Shown: one piece after another, positions 1 to 11,340 of the stretch
Position numbering within the stretch: the stretch's first letter is position 1
How the letters are laid out: every line of letters begins with the position of its first letter
NCBI GenBank assembly: GCA_904066235.2
Contig: CAJFCV020000001.1
Span: forward strand, 11,651,291 to 11,715,290
Direction: 5' to 3'
Length of the DNA stretch: 64,000 nucleotides
From: Bursaphelenchus xylophilus
Taxonomy: Eukaryota > Nematoda > Chromadorea > Rhabditida > Aphelenchoididae
Notes under the pieces: generated by a model
The model's input: only the letters and a program-made list of their open reading frames with translations
What the model was told of the DNA's origin: nothing
Databases searched by the model: none
Made by a program: the position numbers and the translations under genes

Positions 1-1280
1 GTATGTCTTGTCAATTCACTCCTTCATCACTAATTCACCTTTTTTCAAAACCGGTGTCTAGTATAATATCAGAGTGTTTCGCCCAGTGTGGGCGTAGTTT
101 GATTCCATAAATGCTGAAACTTGCCATGCTAAAATCTCAGGCGATTAGCTTTCGAATGGTGTACGTCTTGTCAATTCACTCCGTCATCACTAATTCACCT
201 TTTTTTAAAACCGGTGCCTAGTATAATATCAGAGTGTTTCGCCCAGTGTGGGCGTAATTTGACTCCAAAAAAGCTAAAACTTGCCGTGCTAAAATCTTAT
301 GAGGTTACCTTTCGAATGGTGTATGTCTTGTCAATTCACTCCGTCATCACTAATTGACCTTTTTTTAAAACCGGTGCCTAGTATAATATCAGAGTGTTTC
401 GCCCAGTGTGGGCGTAATTTGATTCCAAAAAAGCTGAAACTTGCCGTGCTAAAATCTCACGCCATTACCTTTCGAATGGTGTATGTCTTGTCAATTCACT
501 CCGTCATCACTAATTGACCTTTTTTTAAAACCGGTGCCTAGTATAATATCAGAGTGTTTCGCCCAGTGTGGGCGTAATTTGATTCCAAAAAAGCTGAAAC
601 TTGCCGTGCTAAAATCTCACGCCATTACCTTTCGAATGGTGTATGTCTTGTCAATTCACTCCGTCATCACTAATTGACCTTTTTTAAAACCGGTGCCTAG
701 TATAATATCAGAGTGTTTCGCCCAGTGTGGGCGTAATTTGATTTCAAAAAAGCTAAAACTTGCCGTGCTAAAATCTTATGAGGTTACCGTTCGAATGGTG
801 TATGTCTTGTCAATTCACTCCGTCATCACTAATTGACCTTTTTTTAAAACCGGTGCCTAGTATAATATCAGAGTGTTTCGCCCAGTGTGGGCGTAATTTG
901 ATTCCAAAAAAGCTGAAACTTGCCGTGCTAAAATCTCACGCCATTACCTTTCGAATGGTGTATGTCTTGTCAATTCACTCCGTCATCACTAATTGACCTT
1001 TTTTAAAACCGGTGCCTAGTATAATATCAGAGTGTTTCGCCCAGTGTGGGCGTAATTTGATTCCAAAAAAGCTAAAACTTGCCGTGCTAAAATCTTATGA
1101 GGTTACCTTTCGAATGGTGTATGTCTTGTCAATTCACTCCGTCATCACTAATTGACCTTTTTTTAAAACCGGTGCCTAGTATAATATCAGAGTGTTTCGC
1201 CCAGTGTGGGCGTAATTCGATTCCAAAAAAGCTGAAACTTGCCGTGCTAAAATCTCATGACATTACCTTTCGAATGGTGA
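1..1280 (+). repeat. Diverged satellite subfamily at left edge
   Basis: After one ordinary monomer (1-160), the copies from about 195 to 1,280 carry linked variants rarely or never seen elsewhere in the window: 'ggtgcctag' for 'ggtgtctag', 'aattgacc' for 'aattcacc', 'ttgccgtgct' for 'ttgccatgct', and tails 'tcacgccattacc' or 'ttatgaggttacc'. The two tails partly alternate (about 294, 455, 615, 774, 934, 1,094), giving an imperfect dimer of 319-320 bp. The shift to the main family at about 1,276-1,330 is abrupt, within one monomer. Confidence 0.9.
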
Positions 1281-3195
1281 ATGTCTTGTCAATTCACTCC
1301 GTCATCACTAATTCACCTTTTTTCAAAACCGGTGTCTAGTATAATATCAGAGTGTTTCGCCCAGTGTGGGCGTAGTTTGATTCCAAAAATGCTGAAACTT
1401 GCCATGCTAAAATCTCAGGCGATTAGCTTTCGAATGGTGTATGTCTTGTCAATTCACTCCGTCATCACTAATTCACCTTTTTTCAAAACCGGTGTCTAGT
1501 ATAATATCAGAGTGTTTCGCCCAGTGTGGGCGCAGTTTGATTCCAAAAATGCTGAAACTTGCCATGCTAAAATCTTAGGATGTTACCTTTCGAATGGTGT
1601 ATGTCTTGTCAATTCACTCCGTCATCACTAATTCACCTTTTTTCAAAACCGGTGTCTAGTATAATATCAGAGTGTTTCGCCCAGTGTGGGCGTAGTTTGA
1701 TTCCAAAAATGCTGAAACTTGCCATGCTAAAATCTCAGGCGATTAGCTTTCGAATGGTGTATGTCTTGTCAATTCACTCCGTCATCACTAATTCACCTTT
1801 TTTCAAAACCGGTGTCTAGTATAATATCAGAGTGTTTCGCCCAGTGTGGGCGTAGTTTGATTCCAAAAATGCTGAAACTTGCCATGCTAAAATCTCAGGC
1901 GATTAGCTTTCGAACGGTGTACGTCTTGTCAATTCACTCCGTCATCACTAATTCACCTTTTTTCAAAACCGGTGTCTAGTATAATATCAGAGTGTTTCGC
2001 CCAGTGTGGGCGTAGCTTGATTCCAAAAATGCTGAAACTTGCCATGCTAAAATCTCAGGCGATTAGCTTTCGAATGGTGTACGTCTTGTCAATTCACTCC
2101 GTCATCACTAATTCACCTTTTTTCAAAACCGGTGTCTAGTATAATATCAGAGTGTTTCGCCCAGTGTGGGCGTAGTTTGATTCCAAAAATGCTGAAACTT
2201 GCCATGCTAAAATCTCAGGCGATTAGCTTTCGAATGGTGTATGTCTTGTCAATTCACTCCTTCATCACTAATTCACCTTTTTTCAAAACCGGTGTCTAGT
2301 ATAATATCAGAGTGTTTCGCCCAGTGTGGGCGTAGTTTGATTCCATAAATGCTGAAACTTGCCATGCTAAAATCTCAGGCGATTAGCTTTCGAATGGTGT
2401 ACGTCTTGTCAATTCACTCCGTCATCACTAATTCACTTTTTTTAAAACCGGTGTCTAGTTTAATATCAGAGTTTTTGGCCTGGGGCGGGCGTAATTTGAT
2501 TCCAAAAAAGCTGAAACTTGCAATGCTAAAATCTCAGGCGATTAGCTCTCGAATGGTGTATGTCTTGTCAATTCACTCCGTCATCACTAATTCACCTTTT
2601 TTCAAAACCGGTGTCTAGTATAATATCAGAGTGTTTCGCCCAGTGTGGGCGTAGCTTGATTCCATAAATGCTGAAACTTGCCATGCTAAAATCTCAGGCG
2701 ATTAGCTTTCGAATGGTGTACGTCTTGTCAATTCACTCCGTCATCACTAATTCACTTTTTTTTAAAACCGGTGTCTAGTTTAATATCAGAGTTTTTGGCC
2801 TGGGGCGGGCGTAATTTGATTCCAAAAAAGCTGAAACTTGCAATGCTAAAATCTCAGGCGATTAGCTCTCGAATGGTGTATGTCTTGTCAATTCACTCCG
2901 TCATCACTAATTCACCTTTTTTCAAAACCGGTGTCTAGTATAATATCAGAGTGTTTCGCCCAGTGTGGGCGTAGTTTGATTCCATAAATGCTGAAACTTG
3001 CCATGCTAAAATCTCAGGCGATTAGCTTTCGAATGGTGTACGTCTTGTCAATTCACTCCGTCATCACTAATTCACCTTTTTTCAAAACCGGTGTCTAGTA
3101 TAATATCAGAGTGTTTCGCCCAGTGTGGGCGTAGTTTGATTCCAAAAATGCTGAAACTTGCCATGCTAAAATCTCAGGCGATTAGCTTTCGAATG
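1281..3195 (+). repeat. Main-family monomers with a short dimer HOR
   Basis: Typical 'ctcaggcgattagctttcg' monomers. From about 2,280 to 2,960 two monomers alternate: one with 'ttccataaatgctg' (2,342, 2,661, 2,981) and one with 'tttttggcctggggcgggcg' (near 2,473 and 2,793), a dimer of about 319-320 bp. The 'cctggggcgggcg' class returns at about 5,190, 6,470, 7,430 and, altered, near 23,745. Confidence 0.85.
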
Positions 3196-5110
3196 GTGTA
3201 TGTCTTGTCAATTCACTCCGTCATCACTAATTCACCTTTTTTCAAAACCGGTGTCTAGTATAATATCAGAGTGTTTCGCCCAGTGTGGGCGTAGTTTGAT
3301 TCCAAAAATGCTGAAACTTGCCATGCTAAAATCTCAGGCGATTAGCTTTCGAATGGTGTATGTCTTGTCAATTCACTCCGTCATCACTAATTCACTTTTT
3401 TTAAAACCGGTGTCTAGTATAATATCAGAGTTTTTCGCCCAGTGTCGGCGTAGTTTGTTTCCAAAAAAGCTGAAACTTGCCATGCTAAAATCTCAGGCGA
3501 TTAGCTTTTGAATGGTGTATGTCTTGTCAATTCACTCCTTCATCACTAATTCACTTTTTTTAAAACCGGTGTCTAGTTTAATATCAGAGTGTTTCGCCCA
3601 GTGTGGGCGTAGTTTGATTCCAAAAATGCTGAAACTTGCCATGCTAAAATCTCAGGCGATTAGCTTTCGAATGGTGTACGTCTTGTCAATTCACTCCGTC
3701 ATCACTAATTCACCTTTTTTCAAAACCGGTGTCTAGTATAATATCAGAGTGTTTCGCCCAGTGTGGGCGTAGTTTGATTCCAAAAATGCTGAAACTTGCC
3801 ATGCTAAAATCTCAGGCGATTAGCTTTCGAATGGTGTACGTCTTGTCAATTCACTCCGTCATCACTAATTCACCTTTTTTCAAAACCGGTGTCTAGTATA
3901 ATATCAGAGTGTTTCGCCCAGTGTGGGCGTAGTTTGATTCCAAAAATGCTGAAACTTGCCATGCTAAAATCTCAGGCGATTAGCTTTCGAATGGTGTATG
4001 TCTTGTCAATTCACTCCGTCATCACTAATTCACCTTTTTTCAAAACCGGTGTCTAGTATAATATCAGAGTGTTTCGCCCAGTGTGGGCGTAGTTTGATTC
4101 CAAAAATGCTGAAACTTGCCATGCTAAAATCTCAGGCGATTAGCTTTCGAATGGTGTATGTCTTGTCAATTCACTCCGTCATCACTAATTCACTTTTTTT
4201 AAAACCGGTGTCTAGTATAATATCAGAGTTTTTCGCCCAGTGTCGGCGTAGTTTGTTTCCAAAAAAGCTGAAACTTGCCATGCTAAAATCTCAGGCGATT
4301 AGCTTTTGAATGGTGTATGTCTTGTCAATTCACTCCTTCATCACTAATTCACTTTTTTTAAAACCGGTGTCTAGTTTAATATCAGAGTGTTTCGCCCAGT
4401 GTGGGCGTAGTTTGATTCCAAAAATGCTGAAACTTGCCATGCTAAAATCTCAGGCGATTAGCTTTCGAATGGTGTACGTCTTGTCAATTCACTCCGTCAT
4501 CACTAATTCACCTTTTTTCAAAACCGGTGTCTAGTATAATATCAGAGTGTTTCGCCCAGTGTGGGCGTAGTTTGATTCCAAAAATGCTGAAACTTGCCAT
4601 GCTAAAATCTCAGGCGATTAGCTTTCGAATGGTGTACGTCTTGTCAATTCACTCCGTCATCACTAATTCACCTTTTTTCAAAACCGGTGTCTAGTATAAT
4701 ATCAGAGTGTTTCGCCCAGTGTGGGCGTAGTTTGATTCCAAAAATGCTGAAACTTGCCATGCTAAAATCTCAGGCGATTAGCTTTCGAATGGTGTATGTC
4801 TTGTCAATTCACTCCGTCATCACTAATTCACCTTTTTTCAAAACCGGTGTCTAGTATAATATCAGAGTGTTTCGCCCAGTGTGGGCGTAGTTTGATTCCA
4901 AAAATGCTGAAACTTGCCATGCTAAAATCTCAGGCGATTAGCTTTCGAATGGTGTATGTCTTGTCAATTCACTCCGTCATCACTAATTCACTTTTTTTAA
5001 AACCGGTGTCTAGTATAATATCAGAGTTTTTCGCCCAGTGTGGGCGTAGTTTGATACCAAAAAAGCTGAAACTTGCCATGCTAAAATCTCAGGCGATTAG
5101 CTTTTGAATG
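3195..5110 (+). repeat. 5-monomer HOR, period 798 bp
   Basis: Equivalent monomers start near 3,198, 3,996 and 4,794, exactly 798 bp apart (five monomers, two of them 159 bp). The unit includes a monomer with 'cagtgtcggcgtagtttg' followed by 'tttccaaaaaagctg', and a tail 'gattagcttttgaatgg'. The first two copies look nearly identical. The third reverts to 'tgggcg' and then passes into the next block, so it is a partial or converted copy. Confidence 0.88.
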
Positions 5111-7960
5111 GTGTATGTCTTGTCAATTCACTCCTTCATCACTAATTCACTTTTTTTTAAAACCGGTGTCTAGTTTAATATCAGAGTTTTTGGCCTGGGG
5201 CGGGCGTAATTTGATTCCAAAAAAGCTGAAACTTGCCATGCTAAAATCTCAGGCGATTAGCTCTCGAATGGTGTATGCCTTGTCAATTCACTCCGTCATC
5301 ACTAATTCACCTTTTTTCAAAACCGGTGTCTAGTATAATATCAGAGTGTTTCGCCCAGTGTGGGCGCAGTTTGATTCCAAAAATGCTGAAACTTGCCATG
5401 CTAAAATCTCAGGCGATTAGCCTTTGAATGGTGTATGTCTTGTCAATTCACTCCTTCATCACTAATTCACCTTTTTTCAAAACCGGTGTCTAGTATAATA
5501 TCAGAGTGTTTCGCCCAGTGTGGGCGTAGTTTGATTCCAAAAATGCTGAAACTTGCCATGCTAAAATCTCAGGCGATTAGCCTTTGAATGGTGTATGTCT
5601 TGTCAATTCACTCCTTCATCACTAATTCACCTTTTTTCAAAACCGGTGTCTAGTATAATATCAGAGTGTTTCGCCCAGTGTGGGCGCAGTTTGATTCCAA
5701 AAATGCTGAAACTTGCCATGCTAAAATCTCAGGCGATTAGCTTTCGAATGGTGTATGTCTTGTCAATTCACTCCGTCATCACTAATTCACCTTTTTTCAA
5801 AACCGGTGTCTAGTATAATATCAGAGTGTTTCGCCCAGTGTGGGCGTAGTTTGATTCCAAAAATGCTGAAACTTGCCATGCTAAAATCTCAGGCGATTAG
5901 CTTTCGAATGGTGTACGTCTTGTCAATTCACTCCGTCATCACTAATTCACCTTTTTTCAAAACCGGTGTCTAGTATAATATCAGAGTGTTTCGCCCAGTG
6001 TGGGCGTAGTTTGATTCCAAAAATGCTGAAACTTGCCATGCTAAAATCTCAGGCGATTAGCTTTCGAATGGTGTATGTCTTGTCAATTCACTCCGTCATC
6101 ACTAATTCACCTTTTTTCAAAACCGGTGTCTAGTATAATATCAGAGTGTTTCGCCCAGTGTGGGCGTAGTTTGATTCCAAAAATGCTGAAACTTGCCATG
6201 CTAAAATCTCAGGCGATTAGCTTTCGAATGGTGTATGTCTTGTCAATTCACTCCGTCATCACTAATTCACTTTTTTTTAAAACCGGTGTCTAGTATAATA
6301 TCAGAGTTTTTCGCCCAGTGTGGGCGTAGTTTGATACCAAAAAAGCTGAAACTTGCCATGCTAAAATCTCAGGCGATTAGCTTTTGAATGGTGTATGTCT
6401 TGTCAATTCACTCCTTCATCACTAATTCACTTTTTTTAAAACCGGTGTCTAGTTTAATATCAGAGTTTTTGGCCTGGGGCGGGCGTAATTTGATTCCAAA
6501 AAAGCTGAAACTTGCCATGCTAAAATCTCAGGCGATTAGCTCTCGAATGGTGTATGTCTTGTCAATTCACTCCGTCATCACTAATTCACCTTTTTTCAAA
6601 ACCGGTGTCTAGTATAATATCAGAGTGTTTCGCCCAGTGTGGGCGCAGTTTGATTCCAAAAATGCTGAAACTTGCCATGCTAAAATCTCAGGCGATTAGC
6701 CTTTGAATGGTGTATGTCTTGTCAATTCACTCCTTCATCACTAATTCACCTTTTTTCAAAACCGGTGTCTAGTATAATATCAGAGTGTTTCGCCCAGTGT
6801 GGGCGTAGTTTGATTCCAAAAATGCTGAAACTTGCCATGCTAAAATCTCAGGCGATTAGCCTTTGAATGGTGTATGTCTTGTCAATTCACTCCTTCATCA
6901 CTAATTCACCTTTTTTCAAAACCGGTGTCTAGTATAATATCAGAGTGTTTCGCCCAGTGTGGGCGCAGTTTGATTCCAAAAATGCTGAAACTTGCCATGC
7001 TAAAATCTCAGGCGATTAGCTTTCGAATGGTGTATGTCTTGTCAATTCACTCCGTCATCACTAATTCACCTTTTTTCAAAACCGGTGTCTAGTATAATAT
7101 CAGAGTGTTTCGCCCAGTGTGGGCGTAGTTTGATTCCAAAAATGCTGAAACTTGCCATGCTAAAATCTCAGGCGATTAGCTTTCGAATGGTGTATGTCTT
7201 GTCAATTCACTCCGTCATCACTAATTCACTTTTTTTAAAACCGGTGTCTAGTATAATATCAGAGTTTTTCGCCCAGTGTGGGCGTAGTTTGATTCCAAAA
7301 AAGCTGAAACTTGCCATGCTAAAATCTCAGGCGATTAGCTTTTGAATGGTGTATGTCTTGTCAATTCACTCCTTCATCACTAATTCACTTTTTTTTAAAA
7401 CCGGTGTCTAGTTTAATATCAGAGTTTTTGGCCTGGGGCGGGCGTAATTTGATTCCAAAAAAGCTGAAACTTGCCATGCTAAAATCTCAGGCGATTAGCT
7501 CTCGAATGGTGTATGTCTTGTCAATTCACTCCGTCATCACTAATTCACCTTTTTTCAAAACCGGTGTCTAGTATAATATCAGAGTGTTTCGCCCAGTGTG
7601 GGCGCAGTTTGATTCCAAAAATGCTGAAACTTGCCATGCTAAAATCTCAGGCGATTAGCCTTTGAATGGTGTATGTCTTGTCAATTCACTCCTTCATCAC
7701 TAATTCACCTTTTTTCAAAACCGGTGTCTAGTATAATATCAGAGTGTTTCGCCCAGTGTGGGCGTAGTTTGATTCCAAAAATGCTGAAACTTGCCATGCT
7801 AAAATCTCAGGCGATTAGCCTTTGAATGGTGTATGTCTTGTCAATTCACTCCTTCATCACTAATTCACCTTTTTTCAAAACCGGTGTCTAGTATAATATC
7901 AGAGTGTTTCGCCCAGTGTGGGCGCAGTTTGATTCCAAAAATGCTGAAACTTGCCATGCT
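5110..7960 (+). repeat. 8-monomer and 6-monomer HOR versions of one block
   Basis: The marker monomer with 'cctggggcgggcg' starts near 5,113, 6,392 and 7,351, so successive spacings are 1,279 bp (eight monomers) and 959 bp (six). It is followed each time by monomers with the tail 'gattagcctttgaatgg' (about 5,419 and 5,579; 6,699 and 6,859; 7,659 and 7,819). The shorter version lacks two whole monomers, as expected from unequal exchange in register. Confidence 0.85.
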
Positions 7961-10900
7961 AAAATCTTAGGAGGTTACCTTTCGAATGGTGTATGTCTTG
8001 TCAATTCACTCCGTCATCACTAATTCACCTTTTTTCAAAACCGGTGTCTAGTATAATATCAGAGTGTTTCGCCCAGTGTGGGCGCAGTTTGATTCCAAAA
8101 AAGCTGAAACTTGCCATGCTAAAATCTCAGGCGATTAGCTCTCGAATGGTGTATGTCTTGTCAATTCACTCCTTCATCACTAATTCACTTTTTTTCAAAA
8201 CCGGTGTCTAGTATAATATCAGAGTGTTTCGCCCAGTGTGGGCGTAGTTTGATTCCAAAAATGCTGAAACTTGCCATGCTAAAATCTCAGGCGATTAGCC
8301 TTTGAATGGTGTATGTCTTGTCAATTCACTCCTTCATCACTAATTCACCTTTTTTCAAAACCGGTGTCTAGTATAATATCAGAGTGTTTCGCCCAGTGTG
8401 GGCGCAGTTTGATTCCAAAAATGCTGAAACTTGCCATGCTAAAATCTTAGGAGGTTACCTTTCGAATGGTGTATGTCTTGTCAATTCACTCCGTCATCAC
8501 TAATTCACCTTTTTTCAAAACCGGTGTCTAGTATAATATCAGAGTGTTTCGCCCAGTGTGGGCGCAGTTTGATTCCAAAAATGCTGAAACTTGCCATGCT
8601 AAAATCTTAGGATGTTACCTTTCGAATGGTGTATGTCTTGTCAATTCACTCCGTCATCACTAATTCACCTTTTTTCAAAACCGGTGTCTAGTATAATATC
8701 AGAGTGTTTCGCCCAGTGTGGGCGTAGTTTGATTCCAAAAATGCTGAAACTTGCCATGCTAAAATCGCAGGCGATTAGCTTTCGAATGGTGTATGTCTTG
8801 TCAATTCACTCCGTCATCACTAATTCACCTTTTTTCAAAACCGGTGTCTAGTATAATATCAGAGTGTTTCGCCCAGTGTGGGCGCAGTTTGATTCCAAAA
8901 ATGCTGAAACTTGCCATGCTAAAATCTTAGGATGTTTCCTTTCGAATGGTGTATGTCTTGTCAATTCACTCCTTCATCACTAATTCACCTTTTTTCAAAA
9001 CCGGTGTCTAGTATAATATCAGAGTGTTTCGCCCAGTGTGGGCGCAGTTTGATTCCAAAAATGCTGAAACTTGCCATGCTAAAATCGCAGGCGATTAGCT
9101 TTCGAATGGTGTATGTCTTGTCAATTCACTCCGTCATCACTAATTCACCTTTTTTCAAAACCGGTGTCTAGTATAATATCAGAGTGTTTCGCCCAGTGTG
9201 GGCGTAGTTTGATTCCAAAAATGCTGAAACTTGCCATGCTAAAATCTCAGGCGATTAGCCTTTGAATGGTGTATGTCTTGTCAATTCACTCCTTCATCAC
9301 TAATTCACCTTTTTTCAAAACCGGTGTCTAGTATAATATCAGAGTGTTTCGCCCAGTGTGGGCGCAGTTTGATTCCAAAAATGCTGAAACTTGCCATGCT
9401 AAAATCTTAGGATGTTACCTTTCGAATGGTGTATGTCTTGTCAATTCACTCCTTCATCACTAATTCACCTTTTTTCAAAACCGGTGTCTAGTATAATATC
9501 AGAGTGTTTCGCCCAGTGTGGGCGTAGTTTGATTCCAAAAATGCTGAAACTTGCCATGCTAAAATCGCAGGCGATTAGCTTTCGAATGGTGTATGTCTTG
9601 TCAATTCACTCCGTCATCACTAATTCACCTTTTTTCAAAACCGGTGTCTAGTATAATATCAGAGTGTTTCGCCCAGTGTGGGCGTAGTTTGATTCCAAAA
9701 ATGCTGAAACTTGCCATGCTAAAATCTTAGGATGTTACCTTTCGAATGGTGTATGTCTTGTCAATTCACTCCGTCATCACTAATTCACCTTTTTTCAAAA
9801 CCGGTGTCTAGTATAATATCAGAGTGTTTCGCCCAGTGTGGGCGCAGTTTGATTCCAAAAATGCTGAAACTTGCCATGCTAAAATCTTAGGATGTTACCT
9901 TTCGAATGGTGTATGTCTTGTCAATTCACTCCGTCATCACTAATTCACCTTTTTTCAAAACCGGTGTCTAGTATAATATCAGAGTGTTTCGCCCAGTGTG
10001 GGCGTAGTTTGATTCCAAAAATGCTGAAACTTGCCATGCTAAAATCTCAGGCGATTAGCTTTCGAATGGTGTATGTCTTGTCAATTCACTCCGTCATCAC
10101 TAATTCACCTTTTTTCAAAACCGGTGTCTAGTATAATATCAGAGTGTTTCGCCCAGTGTGGGCGCAGTTTGATTCCAAAAATGCTGAAACTTGCCATGCT
10201 AAAATCGCAGGCGATTAGCTTTCGAATGGTGTATGTCTTGTCAATTCACTCCGTCATCACTAATTCACCTTTTTTCAAAACCGGTGTCTAGTATAATATC
10301 AGAGTGTTTCGCCCAGTGTGGGCGCAGTTTGATTCCAAAAATGCTGAAACTTGCCATGCTAAAATCTTAGGATGTTACCTTTCGAATGGTGTATGTCTTG
10401 TCAATTCACTCCGTCATCACTAATTCACCTTTTTTCAAAACCGGTGTCTAGTATAATATCAGAGTGTTTCGCCCAGTGTGGGCGCAGTTTGATTCCAAAA
10501 ATGCTGAAACTTGCCATGCTAAAATCTTAGGATGTTACCTTTCGAATGGTGTATGTCTTGTCAATTCACTCCTTCATCACTAATTCACCTTTTTTCAAAA
10601 CCGGTGTCTAGTATAATATCAGAGTGTTTCGCCCAGTGTGGGCGCAGTTTGATTCCAAAAATGCTGAAACTTGCCATGCTAAAATCTTAGGAGGTTACCT
10701 TTCGAATGGTGTATGTCTTGTCAATTCACTCCGTCATCACTAATTCACCTTTTTTCAAAACCGGTGTCTAGTATAATATCAGAGTGTTTCGCCCAGTGTG
10801 GGCGTAGTTTGATTCCAAAAATGCTGAAACTTGCCATGCTAAAATCTCAGGCGATTAGCTTTCGAATGGTGTATGTCTTGTCAATTCACTCCGTCATCAC

Positions 10901-11340
10901 TAATTCACCTTTTTTCAAAACCGGTGTCTAGTATAATATCAGAGTGTTTCGCCCAGTGTGGGCGTAGTTTGATTCCAAAAATGCTGAAACTTGCCATGCT
11001 AAAATCTCAGGCGATTAGCTTTCGAATGGTGTACGTCTTGTCAATTCACTCCGTCATCACTAATTCACCTTTTTTCAAAACCGGTGTCTAGTATAATATC
11101 AGAGTGTTTCGCCCAGTGTGGGCGTAGTTTGATTCCAAAAATGCTGAAACTTGCCATGCTAAAATCGCAGGCGATTAGCTTTCGAATGGTGTATGTCTTG
11201 TCAATTCACTCCGTCATCACTAATTCACCTTTTTTCAAAACCGGTGTCTAGTATAATATCAGAGTGTTTCGCCCAGTGTGGGCGTAGTTTGATTCCAAAA
11301 ATGCTGAAACTTGCCATGCTAAAATCTTAGGAGGTTACCT
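7960..11340 (+). repeat. Strictly 160-bp monomers with three alternating tails
   Basis: Every monomer here keeps the exact 160-bp phase. They differ mainly in the tail: 'cttaggatgttacc', 'cttaggaggttacc', 'cgcaggcgattagc' or 'ctcaggcgattagc', combined with 'ggcgcag' or 'ggcgtag'. 'cttaggatgttacc' copies recur at spacings of 320 and 480 bp (near 8,605, 8,925, 9,405, 9,885), a loose 2- and 3-monomer pattern rather than a rigid HOR. Confidence 0.8.
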
